A stretch of 37,896 bases of DNA from Actinobacteria bacterium ADurb.Bin346 (GCA_002068775.1 MWAX01000158.1:1-37896), one strand, 5' to 3'. Counted from the first letter of the stretch, positions 15,041-24,362 are shown. Translations and numbers: made by a program. Notes: generated from the letters alone by a model not told the origin.

Positions 15041-15068
15041 TTTTAAATGACGCAACAGGCATGCTTTA
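15041..15068 (-). repeat. 28-bp element shared with the perR-katA upstream region (copy 2)
   Basis: Read on the minus strand this matches 4321-4348 at 25 of 28 positions, with a perfect 19-base core. It lies about 35 bases upstream of the ssrA -10 box and in the same orientation to its downstream gene as copy 1. Confidence 0.75.
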
Positions 15069-15173
15069 GTGTACATTTTTAAAGGCATCGCGCAGGCGCA
15101 GGCATCTCCGTTTATATTTTATCCCGAAATATCAGATGCTTACGTTTATCGTTTATATTTTTAGATTTTGTTT

Positions 15174-15662
15174 TCACCTTCTGTACTGTTTATTCTTGTT
15201 TTTTAAAGCCCGCCTGATTTCAAGCTCTGATTCCTTTTTTTCTATATCCTGCCTTTTATCACTTTTTAGCTTGCCTTTAGCAGTTGCCAATTCTATTTTT
15301 ACCAGTCCTCTTTCAATATATACAGAAATCGGCACTAGGGTGATACTTTTATCTTTAAGTTTTGAAATAATCCTGTTTATTTCTCTTCTGTGAAGAAGGA
15401 GCTTTCTTACCCTGGTGGGATTTATGTCTTCTGTCCTGCTGTTTACATATGGAGAGATATGCATATTAAATACTAAAACTTCTCCATTTTTTATTCTTGC
15501 AAAACTGTCCTTGAGGTTTACCTTGTGTTCACGTATTGATTTTACTTCACATCCGGCAAGTGCTATTCCGGCTTCATATTTATCAAAAATAAAAAAATCT
15601 TTGAAGGCTTTTTTATTCTGGGAGACCAGTACTTTTTCCTGTTTTTTTTTACTTTCTGCCAT
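15174..15662 (-). CDS. smpB: tmRNA-binding protein SmpB
   Basis: SmpB binds tmRNA and delivers it to stalled ribosomes. The 162 residues show the family features: NKKAFKDFFIFDKYEAGI near the N-terminus, LAGCEVKSIREHKVNLKDSF, the oligonucleotide-binding barrel with FNMHISPY, RKLLLHRREI, and a basic C-terminal tail (KRQDIEKKESELEIRRALKN) that enters the empty mRNA channel. Length is normal. ATG at 15662 is preceded by AGGAAAAGCAG, part of a 17-base duplication that also supplies the stop codon of the upstream protease gene. Its partner ssrA lies directly downstream. Confidence 0.97.
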   Translation of the reverse strand: MAESKKKQEKVLVSQNKKAFKDFFIFDKYEAGIALAGCEVKSIREHKVNLKDSFARIKNGEVLVFNMHISPYVNSRTEDINPTRVRKLLLHRREINRIISKLKDKSITLVPISVYIERGLVKIELATAKGKLKSDKRQDIEKKESELEIRRALKNKNKQYRR

Positions 15663-15705
15663 CTGCTTTTCCTGCTTACCTGCTTTTCCTGCTTACCTGC
15701 TTTTT
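15663..15705 (-). repeat. 17-bp tandem duplication at the ctp stop / smpB ribosome binding site
   Basis: The 17-base unit CTGCTTTTCCTGCTTAC (plus strand) is repeated exactly at 15663-15679 and 15680-15696, followed by a partial third copy. Read on the minus strand, the first copy encodes the last residues of the S41 protease. The second contains its TAA stop and the AGGAAA that serves smpB. Because 17 is not a multiple of 3, the duplication puts the same sequence in another frame. Confidence 0.85.
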
Positions 15706-16932
15706 CAGCTCTTCGACCGCTCTGTTCAATTGTAAATCATCCGTGTCTTCAGGGCTTGCAACTACTTTTATATCGGGCTCTATTCCTGTGCCGTCTATTG
15801 TCGCACCCGAAGGCAGGTAGTACTTTGCAGTTGTAAACTTTATGCCTGAACCGTCCGGAAGCTCGTTTAATACCTGTACGGTGCCCTTACCAAAGCTTTT
15901 TTCTCCAATAAGAATCGCTCTTCCGAGGTCCCTGAACGCACCGGCTGCAAGCTCTGCCGCGCTTGCAGAATAGCTGTTTATAAGCACTGCCATGGGTAAA
16001 GAAGTATATATGCCGCTTTTAGCCTTAAATTCCTCAAAGCTGTCTTTATTATTTGATCTGCCCCTCACAGTGACAATAGTGCCGCCATCAAGAAAAATAT
16101 CACAAAGTCCCACTGCGTCGTCCAGTGTGCCACCAAGATTATTCCTCAGGTCAAGTATTATGCCGCTGGTATCGTCATTTATGACATCTTTTAATTTTTC
16201 CTCAAGCTTTGCTGAACCGTTATTCTGAAAATCTATATACTGTATATAAAGGATATTGTCTTTAAGAGTTTTAACAAAAAAATTAGGCACATAAAACCGC
16301 TGCCTTTTTATGGTGTAATCAATATTTTTATTTTCTGAAGGCCTGAAAACCGTTATTATGACCTCTGTGCCCTCCTTGCCTTTTATCATTGCGACAACCT
16401 GGTCAAGAGCTATATCCTTTGTGGATGTCCCGTTAACGGCAGTAATAATATCCTTTTCCTTAAGACCTTTTTCAGATGCAGGAGTGTTTTCTATTACATT
16501 CACAATAACTACCTGTCCGTTTTCATCTGCAGTGACAACAACGCCTATGCCGCTCATCGTCCCGCTGTATGAATCCATTATTTTCGAATAGTCCTCAGGT
16601 GAAAAATAATCAGCATATTTATCATCTAGACTTCCAAGCATGCCTTCTATTGCTGCAGATACGAGTTCCTGCAGAGTTTTTTTATTTATTGCACTTGCAA
16701 GCACATGATCTATTGTTTCAGAAATGGATCTGATTGCTGTATTTCTGCTTTCCCGGGCGGCTGCGTCTGCCTGATTTGTATTATTGCTGCTGCTTGAAAG
16801 GGTGTTTTTTCCAGTTAATTCTGAAAAAATACTTCCTGCGCGCGTAAAATTAAAGCCCAGGATAAAACCACCGGCAAAAATAATCACTGCCATTAAAACT
16901 GCTGCTGCAGTTATTGCAATTTTTTTTATCAT
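15676..16932 (-). CDS. C-terminal processing protease, PDZ and S41 domains
   Basis: The 418-residue protein has an N-terminal membrane anchor (about residues 5-27), a helical segment (about 60-115), a PDZ domain (about 120-205, with SGIGVVVT and ASEKGLKEKDII) and an S41 peptidase domain. The catalytic serine is in SYSASAAELAAGAF and the lysine in EKSFGKGTVQ. These form the Ser-Lys dyad of CtpA/CtpB-type proteases, which act outside the cytoplasmic membrane on envelope proteins. It follows the M23 peptidase gene by 94 bases, as in many Gram-positive genomes where the two are paired with ftsEX. ATG at 16932 is preceded by AGGGATGA. Confidence 0.93.
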   Translation of the reverse strand: MIKKIAITAAAVLMAVIIFAGGFILGFNFTRAGSIFSELTGKNTLSSSSNNTNQADAAARESRNTAIRSISETIDHVLASAINKKTLQELVSAAIEGMLGSLDDKYADYFSPEDYSKIMDSYSGTMSGIGVVVTADENGQVVIVNVIENTPASEKGLKEKDIITAVNGTSTKDIALDQVVAMIKGKEGTEVIITVFRPSENKNIDYTIKRQRFYVPNFFVKTLKDNILYIQYIDFQNNGSAKLEEKLKDVINDDTSGIILDLRNNLGGTLDDAVGLCDIFLDGGTIVTVRGRSNNKDSFEEFKAKSGIYTSLPMAVLINSYSASAAELAAGAFRDLGRAILIGEKSFGKGTVQVLNELPDGSGIKFTTAKYYLPSGATIDGTGIEPDIKVVASPEDTDDLQLNRAVEELKKQVSRKSR

Positions 16933-17026
16933 TATTTATTCATCCCTGCAAAACATTTTATTCCGGCAATTAAAAACCGGAAATAAAATTCCTGTAAATT
17001 CTATTACTTTAATTGAAAAAAATCTA

Positions 17027-18244
17027 TTATTGAAGGAATCCGAGAGGATTTTGCGCAACTCCATTTATCCTGACTTCAAAATGAAGGTGAGGTCCTGTTG
17101 CCCATCCGGTTGCTCCAACAAGCCCGACAACCTGTCCTCTTTCAACTCTTTGACCCACAGAAACCAGTATTCTTGAAAGATGTGCATACCAGGTTGCAAA
17201 TCCGCCACCATGGTAGATCACTACAGAATAACCATACCCCCCATCATACCCTGCCTGTATGACATCCCCGCCATCGGCAGCCTTGACAAGGGTGCCGCTT
17301 GGAGCCACCAGGTCTACCCCTGAATGGAACCTGCGATATCCAAAAATCGGATGGACCCTGTATCCAAAGCCGGACTTTAAATAACCTGCAACCGGCCAGA
17401 GAAATTTTTCACCCGGCGCATTACCATATTTATAGCTCTCAAGTATTCTTGTGATTTCTGCTTCTTTTATCTCAAACTCTTTTTCCAGTGCAAGGAGTGC
17501 ATTTTTATTGGCTCTTGTCCTGGCAAGAATACTTGATTTTTCATCATAAATATTTTCGATTTCACGCTGCTTCTTTTCAGCATCCGAAACAAGTTTTTCT
17601 ATTTCAGCCTTTTTTTGTTTCTGCATGTCTCTGAGGTCAAGGATTATCTTCTTGATATTGAGGTTTGCAGCACGCTTGTCTTTTATTTCCTTAAGGATCT
17701 CTGCGTCCTGTGAGGCAAGCAGGTTCATCAGCTTTATCCTTGATACAAATTCTATAAAGTCATCTGCTTTTAGCAATATTTCGAGAATATTTGTAGAGCC
17801 ATTTTTATATATTGAAGCAACCCGGGTATTTAAAACAGCAAATTTCTGATCCAGTTCCCCTTCTATCTTTTTTAGTTCCTGCTCCTGAAGGACCATTTTA
17901 ATTGTTGACTGATCGATTGCACTTTTGGCTTTTGACATCCTGTCATTTAAGTCATCAAGCTGTGAAAGCGAGGCAAGAAGCTCAGTCTCAACAGCCTTGA
18001 CTTCCTTCAGCTCTGACGCTTCCTGTTTTTTAGCTTCCTCAATTTTTTGTTTTGTCTCCTGTCGCTCCTTTTTGACATTCTCGAGCTCTTCCTCCAGCGA
18101 CTGCCCATACAGATGCTTCTCCAGGCCGATAAGATTAGAGCCTGTAAAAACAGCAGGAATAAGAAGGATTATAAAGAAAAAAATAATCGTTTTTTTCAGA
18201 TCGCAGCAGAAAAGTTTTTTAAAAAAGTTTTTAAAAAGACACAT
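17027..18244 (-). CDS. EnvC-like murein hydrolase or activator, coiled coil and M23 domain
   Basis: The 405-residue protein has a membrane or signal helix (about residues 18-38), two long coiled-coil stretches (about 48-135 and 180-270), and a C-terminal LytM/M23 domain (about 285-405). The zinc-site residues are all present: His307 and Asp311 in HSGVDL, His355 in YAHL, and His386 and His388 in GPHLHFE. This differs from E. coli EnvC, which lacks several of them, so direct peptidoglycan cleavage is possible. It lies just downstream of ftsE-ftsX, whose complex typically controls such coiled-coil hydrolases during division. That link is inferred from order. Confidence 0.9.
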   Translation of the reverse strand: MCLFKNFFKKLFCCDLKKTIIFFFIILLIPAVFTGSNLIGLEKHLYGQSLEEELENVKKERQETKQKIEEAKKQEASELKEVKAVETELLASLSQLDDLNDRMSKAKSAIDQSTIKMVLQEQELKKIEGELDQKFAVLNTRVASIYKNGSTNILEILLKADDFIEFVSRIKLMNLLASQDAEILKEIKDKRAANLNIKKIILDLRDMQKQKKAEIEKLVSDAEKKQREIENIYDEKSSILARTRANKNALLALEKEFEIKEAEITRILESYKYGNAPGEKFLWPVAGYLKSGFGYRVHPIFGYRRFHSGVDLVAPSGTLVKAADGGDVIQAGYDGGYGYSVVIYHGGGFATWYAHLSRILVSVGQRVERGQVVGLVGATGWATGPHLHFEVRINGVAQNPLGFLQ

Positions 18245-18340
18245 ATATTTAGAACCCGGATAAATTTTTTAATTATAATCTGTAACCAGAGAACCAGAGC
18301 CTGCAGATTTTCATTCAGGAGAAGAATCCGGCTTACCTGG

Positions 18341-19252
18341 TTAAACTCGAATATACCTTTTTAAGGCAAAGCTGCTGCTGAGCAGACCTACCAGCCCCCC
18401 AAGGACCACCAGGCCTGCATAAATATATAAAATTACATTGTTTACACCTAATATTGCCAGCTCTTTTACATGCATTGTATCAACTATCGCTTTTTCTCCC
18501 CTTATTAAAAGATAATTGGACATAAAGTACAGCAGCACAACAGAAATAAGGCTTCCGGCAAAACCTTCAAAAAATCCTTCAAATAAAAAAGGTATTCTGA
18601 CAAACCAGTTTGTAGCGCCAACAAGTTTCATGACCTCTATCTCTTTTCTCCTGGCATGTATGGAGAGTCTGATTGTGTTGAATACAAGCACAATGGCTGC
18701 AAGCAGCAGCATTATTATTATCAGGAAAGCAATGGAGCCGGCAATGGCAGTTATTGAAAATAATTTTTGCACATAATTCTGACCGTATATGACTTCATCA
18801 ACACCTTCAATATAATTGCCGTCCTTGTCCACAAAACGCAGTGCTATTTGTTCAACTTTTTCCGGGCTCGTTAACTTGATCTCAAAAGATGCAGGAAGAG
18901 GATTGCCCTGTATTTCTTTCAGTATTTCACTTCCTTCATTATCTTTCTTGAATTTTTCAAGAGCCTGGTCCTTGGAAACAAAAGTTACCTCGTCAACCTC
19001 ATCCCAATTTTTTATTTCATTCTCAAGGTAGACTTTCAGTTCATCTGTAATATTATCTTTCAGGTATACAGCGACTTCGACCTGGCTTTTTATTGAAGTG
19101 AGCACACCCTGTACGTCATAAACAATGATAAGGAAGAATCCTACAATGAAAAGTGTTATTGCTACAGTTGAGATAGCAGTAAAAAACATCAGGAAATTAC
19201 GTCTCATCCCGATAAATGTTTCTCCAAAAAAATATCTTGGCCTGAAAATCAA
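18341..19252 (-). CDS. ftsX: Cell division protein FtsX
   Basis: FtsX is the membrane partner of the ATPase FtsE and transmits its cycling to cell-wall hydrolases outside the cell. The 303 residues have one helix near the N-terminus (about 20-45), a large extracytoplasmic domain (about 50-165, with EVAVYLKDNITDELK and PASFEIKLTSPEKV), then three further helices (about 170-300). The cytoplasmic RRKEIEVMKLVGATNWFVR motif is the FtsX/MacB-type coupling segment. The start overlaps the ftsE stop by 4 bases (ATGA), so translation is coupled. Confidence 0.96.
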   Translation of the reverse strand: MIFRPRYFFGETFIGMRRNFLMFFTAISTVAITLFIVGFFLIIVYDVQGVLTSIKSQVEVAVYLKDNITDELKVYLENEIKNWDEVDEVTFVSKDQALEKFKKDNEGSEILKEIQGNPLPASFEIKLTSPEKVEQIALRFVDKDGNYIEGVDEVIYGQNYVQKLFSITAIAGSIAFLIIIMLLLAAIVLVFNTIRLSIHARRKEIEVMKLVGATNWFVRIPFLFEGFFEGFAGSLISVVLLYFMSNYLLIRGEKAIVDTMHVKELAILGVNNVILYIYAGLVVLGGLVGLLSSSFALKRYIRV

Positions 19253-19935
19253 ATACCGTACACCCCTCTCTTCTGATCCCTGATTATTTCACCTTCCTCA
19301 AGCTCTATGACTCTTCTGCGCATGGAATTTACAATATTTTTATCATGCGTCGCCATTGCAACAGTTGTACCGATAAGGTTTATCCTTGAAAGGAGCTTCA
19401 TTATTCCCTCGGAAGTAACGGGGTCCAGGTTGCCTGTCGGTTCATCTGCCAGAAGGATGGGCGGCCTGTTTACAAATGCTCTTGCAATCGAAACCCTTTG
19501 CTGCTCCCCTGCAGAAAGCTGGTGAGGATATGATTGCAGCTTGTGCTCAAGACCAACAAGCTTTAAGACCTGCGGTACCTGCAGCTTTATTACATAAGAG
19601 GGTTTTCCAATTACTTCAAGTGCGAATGCGACATTTTCAAAAACAGTTTTATTGGGCAAAAGCTTGAAATCCTGAAAAACTGAGCCTATGTTCCTTCGAA
19701 GTTGCGGAATTCGGGACTGCTTTAAATTACAGATATTTCTGCCTGCTACAAATATTGCTCCCGCTGAAACTGCTATCTCCCGTATAAGCAGTTTTATCAT
19801 TGTTGATTTGCCTGAACCACTGGGGCCTACCAGGAAAACAAACTCGCCTTTTTTAATCGTAAGGCTTATATTCTTAAGGGCTGCAGTTTTATCTTCATAT
19901 ATCTTTGTTACGTTTCTGTATTCAATCATGTTCAT
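19249..19935 (-). CDS. ftsE: Cell division ATP-binding protein FtsE
   Basis: FtsE is the ABC-type ATPase of the FtsEX division complex on the inner side of the membrane. The 228 residues contain Walker A GPSGSGKSTM (about 37-46), signature LSAGEQQRVSIARAF, Walker B PILLADEPTGNLDP and switch histidine in MATHDKNIV. The opening MIEYRNVTKIYEDKTAALKN is characteristic of FtsE. Length is normal. It follows prfB by 14 bases and overlaps ftsX, so prfB, ftsE and ftsX probably form one transcript. Confidence 0.96.
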   Translation of the reverse strand: MNMIEYRNVTKIYEDKTAALKNISLTIKKGEFVFLVGPSGSGKSTMIKLLIREIAVSAGAIFVAGRNICNLKQSRIPQLRRNIGSVFQDFKLLPNKTVFENVAFALEVIGKPSYVIKLQVPQVLKLVGLEHKLQSYPHQLSAGEQQRVSIARAFVNRPPILLADEPTGNLDPVTSEGIMKLLSRINLIGTTVAMATHDKNIVNSMRRRVIELEEGEIIRDQKRGVYGI

Positions 19936-19949
19936 TTTAATTTATGAGT

Positions 19950-21057
19950 TTAACCTTTGAGTAAATTTTTTTCAAGGTAACCTTTTATAAAAATATCTAT
20001 ATCGCCATCAAGCACCGACTGGACATCCCCGACCTCTATATCCGTTCGATGGTCTTTTATAAGCTGATACGGTTGCAGGACATAGCTTCTTATCTGACTC
20101 CCCCAGCCTATATCTTTTTTTTCTCCCCTTACTTTTACAAGCTCTTCTTCTTTTTTCTTGAGTTCAAGCTCGTAAAGCCGGGATTTTAATATCTGCATCG
20201 CTGTCTGCCTGTTGAGAATCTGCGAGCGCTCATCCTGGCATGAAACTATAATATTGGTGGGTATATGGGTTATTCTAACAGCAGAGTCAGTAACATTGAC
20301 ATGCTGTCCCCCGGCACTTGACGACCTGAATGTATCTATCCTCAGGTCTTCTTTATTTATTTCTATATCTATCTCTTCTTCGAAAAGAGGTATGACATCG
20401 ACAGATGCAAAAGAAGTGTGCCTGCGCTTTGCGGAATCAAAAGGCGATATCCTTACCAGCCTGTGTATCCCTTTCTCACTTTTTAAAAGACCGTAAGCAT
20501 GCCTGCCCCTGACAGTAAAAGTGACACTCTTAATACCGGCCTCCTCGCCAGGCAGATAGTCAATTACCCTGTACTTGAAGTGTTTTTCATCCAGCCATTT
20601 CCTGTACATACGGAGAAGCATTTCAGCCCAATCATGAGACTCTGTTCCGCCAGCGCCCGGATGGATGGTTACAATAGCAGGATACGAATCATATTTTTCA
20701 GACAGTATTACATCTTCTTCAAAAGAATCGAGCTCTGAAATTATCTGTTTTAAGCTCGAATGCAGTTCTTTTTCAATAGACTCATCTTCATCATTTTCCA
20801 GAAGCTCTATTGCAGCCTTTACATTTTCAATACCTGATTGCAGAGCGTTAAACCTCTGTATATCCTGCCTGATTTCATCCATCCGCTTAGTTACTTTGGA
20901 GGCCTGACCTTTTTCATTCCAGAACCCTTCTGTTAAGACCTGTTTTTCAAGTTTGGCTAATTCCGCATTTTTATTGTCCTGGTCAAAGACAACCTCTTAA
21001 AAAATCAAATTTCTCAATAATTTTTTCAAGATTTTCTTTATATTCATCTAATATCAT
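19950..21057 (-). CDS. prfB: Peptide chain release factor 2 with programmed +1 frameshift
   Basis: RF2 ends translation at UGA and UAA. The gene is in two frames. ATG at 21057, after AGGAGGT, opens 24 codons that end CTT TGA at 20988-20983. A +1 shift at CTT-T then continues from GAC (20984-20982) to 19950, giving about 368 residues. The shift site has AGAGGT placed three bases before CTT, the same layout as the E. coli AGGGGG-TAT-CTT-TGA-C signal, so RF2 should regulate its own synthesis. The specificity tripeptide SPF (in VRISPFDSAKRRH) and the catalytic GGQ (in SSAGGQHVNV) are both present. secA lies 73 bases upstream. Confidence 0.96.
20982..20998 (-). promoter_or_regulatory. Programmed frameshift site of prfB
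   Basis: Minus-strand AGAGGT-TGT-CTT-TGA-C. The internal Shine-Dalgarno-like AGAGGT and the slippery CTT before TGA-C reproduce the known RF2 autoregulatory site with the same spacing. Confidence 0.93.
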
Positions 21058-21130
21058 CAGGACCTCCTGGCTTATTTATTTACTGTTATAAGTATTGCTG
21101 TTTTTCAGCTGTTTAATCAAATTATTACTT

Positions 21131-23695
21131 CTATTTTCCGCAGCATTTTTTATATTTTTTACCGCTTCCGCAGGGACATGGGTCATTCCTGCCTATTTTT
21201 TCCACTTTTACCGGTTCCGGCTTTGAAGCTTTTGAGGGGTCGCTTTCCGCGCTTGATATCACGTCTGAAGGACCTCTGGTCTTAACATCCTTAACTGCCA
21301 TTTCTTTCTCCCGGTCGCTTTCCGGCCCTTTTACCACGACCTTTGCATTAAACAATAATTTAACTATATCAAGTCTTATTTCATCTACCAGGCTCTTAAA
21401 AAGATTATATGCCTCATGCTTGTATTCAACAACAGGATCCCTTTGTCCATAAGCGCGCAGTCCTATGCCTTCTTTTAGATAATCCATCTCAAGAAGATGT
21501 TCCCTCCATCTGTTGTCATATACATTCAGCATGACCAGTTTTTCAAGTTTCCTGAGTATTTCAGCGGATAGTTCATGTTCCCTGTTTTCATAAGCCAGAA
21601 GAGCTTGTTCCTGAAGCATGTCTTTTAGGTCCTGACACCTGAGCCTTTCTGACTGCAGTTTCTCTTTTACTTCATTTGCATTGAGCAGGTTTTTTGCAAA
21701 AACGCTTTCCAGAAACTTGCCCAGCTCTCCAAGGTCCCAGTCTGCAGAATAATCAGTTGGGCTCACAAACAAATCCACAATGCCGCTGACAGTGCTTTTT
21801 ATTGCATCTACAGCATCTTCTTTAAGGTCATTCTGCTCCAGTATGAAGGCCCGCTTCTTGTAGATGACTTCCCTTTGTTTATTCATAACATCATCATATT
21901 CAAGAACATGCTTCCTCACTTCAAAATTGCGTGATTCCACCTGTCTTTGCGCATTCTCTATTGATTTATTTATTATGGGGTGCTGTATGGGAATATCTTC
22001 AGGAAAATTAAATCTATCCATTACCCAGCCAATCCTGTCTGAACCAAAAAGTCTTAAAAGGTCATCTCCAAGACTGAGATAAAACTGGCTTGAACCCGGA
22101 TCGCCCTGCCTGCCGCTTCTGCCGCGGAGCTGATTGTCTATCCTTCTTGATTCATGCCTTTCAGTGCCAAGAACATGCAGACCGCCAAGATCCACCACAC
22201 CTTCACCCAGGACAATGTCTGTTCCTCTTCCTGCCATATTTGTAGCAATCGTGACTGCATTTTTCTGGCCGGCAAGCGCAATTATTTCTGCTTCTTTTTC
22301 ATGGTATTTTGCATTAAGAACCTGGTGCGGAATACCACGCCTCTTGAGCATTGCGCTTAATCTCTCAGATTTTTCTATTGAAATAGTGCCCACAAGCACT
22401 GGCTGGCCATTTTCATATCTTCCTGCAATGTCTTCGACCACGGCATCAAATTTTGCTTCTTCGGACTTATATATAAGGTCCGGCATATCTGTCCTTATCA
22501 TAACCTTATTTGTGGGGATGACAACTGTCTCAAGCTTGTATATGTGCCTGAATTCTTCTGCCTCAGTGAGGGCGGTACCCGTCATCCCTGAAAGCTTTGA
22601 ATATAGCCTGAAGTAATTCTGGATGGTTATTGTTGCAAGCGTCTGGTTCTCTTCCTTTATCTTAACATGCTCTTTTGCTTCTATTGCCTGGTGGAGCCCC
22701 TCGCTGTATCTCCTTCCAAACATCAACCTGCCGGTAAATTCGTCGACTATGAGGACTTCACCGTCTTTAATCATATAATCTACATCTTTTTTGAAAAGAT
22801 TATATGCTTTAAGCGACTGATTAAGGCAGTGTATGTAAAGATAATTTCTGGGGTCGTAAAGATTTTCAACACCTATCATTTTTTCAACCCTGGCAACGCC
22901 TTCTTCAGTCACAGCAGCAGTTTTTGCTTTTTCATCAATTTCATAATCCACATCTTTTTCAAGTCGTGGCACAATCGATGAAAATTTTTTATAAAGCTCA
23001 GTTGTTTCATATGCTATTCCGGAAATAATAAGGGGAGTCCTTGCTTCATCTATAAGGATGCTGTCGACTTCGTCAACGATTGCAAAGTGATGGCCGGTCT
23101 GGACCCTGTCCTGCTGTCTTATAACCATATTGTCCCGCAGGTAGTCAAAACCAAATTCATTATTAGTGCCGTAAACAACATCACAATTATAAGCTATTAT
23201 TTTTTCAGCCGTATTCATGCCGTGCTGCAGCAATCCCACTTTGACCCCGAGAAGATTATACACCGGGCCCATCCACTGACTGTCCCTTTTTGCAAGATAA
23301 TCATTTACTGTAACGACATGAGACGGTTTTTGAGAAAATGAATTAAGGTAAATTGGCAGTGTTGCTACAAGTGTCTTGCCTTCGCCTGTTTTCATTTCAG
23401 CGATCTTGCCTTCATGCAATACGACGCCACCCATTATCTGCACATCAAAGTGCCTCATATTAATAGTCCTTTTTGCAGCTTCCCTGCAGACAGCAAATGC
23501 TTCCGGAAGCATGCTTTCTAGGCTCTCCCCATTGTCAAATCTTTGCCTTAATTCAAAAGTCTTTGAGGCAAGCTCAGAATTTGTCAGGGGGGAGATCTTT
23601 GTTTCGAGATTATTTACTTCCCTGACAATATCTTCATATTTTTTCTGCTGTTTTCCAGCACCGATTTTTAAAACACTTCCAAGTATATTTGCCAT
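21131..23695 (-). CDS. secA: Preprotein translocase ATPase SecA
   Basis: SecA drives proteins through the SecYEG channel by ATP hydrolysis. The 854 residues include Walker A MKTGEGKT (about 101-108), the DEVDSILIDEARTPLIISG segment, the preprotein cross-linking domain, the second helicase domain with ATNMAGRGTDI and the RGRSGRQGDPG motif, and a C-terminal Zn-binding tail (RNDPCPCGSGKKYKKCCGK) that binds SecB or ribosomes in other species. Length and motifs are complete. ATG at 23695 has AGAGGTG upstream. The gene follows hpf by 17 bases, as in actinobacteria. Confidence 0.98.
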   Translation of the reverse strand: MANILGSVLKIGAGKQQKKYEDIVREVNNLETKISPLTNSELASKTFELRQRFDNGESLESMLPEAFAVCREAAKRTINMRHFDVQIMGGVVLHEGKIAEMKTGEGKTLVATLPIYLNSFSQKPSHVVTVNDYLAKRDSQWMGPVYNLLGVKVGLLQHGMNTAEKIIAYNCDVVYGTNNEFGFDYLRDNMVIRQQDRVQTGHHFAIVDEVDSILIDEARTPLIISGIAYETTELYKKFSSIVPRLEKDVDYEIDEKAKTAAVTEEGVARVEKMIGVENLYDPRNYLYIHCLNQSLKAYNLFKKDVDYMIKDGEVLIVDEFTGRLMFGRRYSEGLHQAIEAKEHVKIKEENQTLATITIQNYFRLYSKLSGMTGTALTEAEEFRHIYKLETVVIPTNKVMIRTDMPDLIYKSEEAKFDAVVEDIAGRYENGQPVLVGTISIEKSERLSAMLKRRGIPHQVLNAKYHEKEAEIIALAGQKNAVTIATNMAGRGTDIVLGEGVVDLGGLHVLGTERHESRRIDNQLRGRSGRQGDPGSSQFYLSLGDDLLRLFGSDRIGWVMDRFNFPEDIPIQHPIINKSIENAQRQVESRNFEVRKHVLEYDDVMNKQREVIYKKRAFILEQNDLKEDAVDAIKSTVSGIVDLFVSPTDYSADWDLGELGKFLESVFAKNLLNANEVKEKLQSERLRCQDLKDMLQEQALLAYENREHELSAEILRKLEKLVMLNVYDNRWREHLLEMDYLKEGIGLRAYGQRDPVVEYKHEAYNLFKSLVDEIRLDIVKLLFNAKVVVKGPESDREKEMAVKDVKTRGPSDVISSAESDPSKASKPEPVKVEKIGRNDPCPCGSGKKYKKCCGK

Positions 23696-23712
23696 ATAAA
23701 TAACACCTCTGA

Positions 23713-24255
23713 TTAGAAACTCGGCTCAATCAGACCGTAATTTTTATCCTTTCTTTTATAAATTACTGCAGTGTTGCCGGTTTCAGAATTTATGAAAACA
23801 AAAAAATCGTGGCCCAACAGTTCCATTTGCATAACTGCTTCTTCCGGCGTTGTTGGTTTTATAGTGAAAGTTTTTACTTTCACTATCTGATTCTTTATCC
23901 CTGTTTCTATTTCCTGCAAACTTGCAGCTTTAGCAACATTATCTTTCCTTCCCCTCTGGATGAGCTTCGCCCTGTATTTTTTTATCTGTCCTTCCAGCTT
24001 GTTTGCAACTTTGTCAATAGCTTCAAACATATCTGAGCCAGAATCTTTTGACCTGATGATCTCTCCGGGTGTAAACACTGTTACTTCAACAATGCTGTTT
24101 TTTGCAATTTTCGGATTCTTCTCTCTTGACAGTTCGACTTCCACCTTGATTACTTTGTCAAAATACTTAGTGACCCTGTCCCTTATTTTCTTTTCTGCCC
24201 TTTTTTTCAGTTCTTCATTCAGCTCTATGTTCCTGCTTTTGACAACAAAATCCAT
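23713..24255 (-). CDS. hpf: Ribosome hibernation promoting factor, long form
   Basis: Long HPF joins two inactive ribosomes into 100S particles under stress or starvation. The 180 residues have the N-terminal ribosome-binding domain (about 1-100, basic, with ELNEELKKRAEKKI) and a C-terminal dimerisation domain (about 122-180) with the conserved KPTTPEEAVMQMELLGHDFF and YKRKDKNYGLIEP. This two-domain length separates it from the short HPF/YfiA of enterobacteria. ATG at 24255 is preceded by AAAGGAGG. It is directly upstream of secA. Confidence 0.96.
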   Translation of the reverse strand: MDFVVKSRNIELNEELKKRAEKKIRDRVTKYFDKVIKVEVELSREKNPKIAKNSIVEVTVFTPGEIIRSKDSGSDMFEAIDKVANKLEGQIKKYRAKLIQRGRKDNVAKAASLQEIETGIKNQIVKVKTFTIKPTTPEEAVMQMELLGHDFFVFINSETGNTAVIYKRKDKNYGLIEPSF

Positions 24256-24362
24256 GTCTGCCTCCTTTTATCAATTTTTACTGTTTGGTATGCTTACTTT
24301 TCTGTTCATCAAATAAAATATATATAAAAAACATGTCAGTCGCTTTTTAAAAACCGAATAAT

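Noticed and set aside
22134..22616. Plus-strand open frame opposite secA
   Set aside because: It lies inside the conserved SecA coding region, has no ribosome binding site and no family features.
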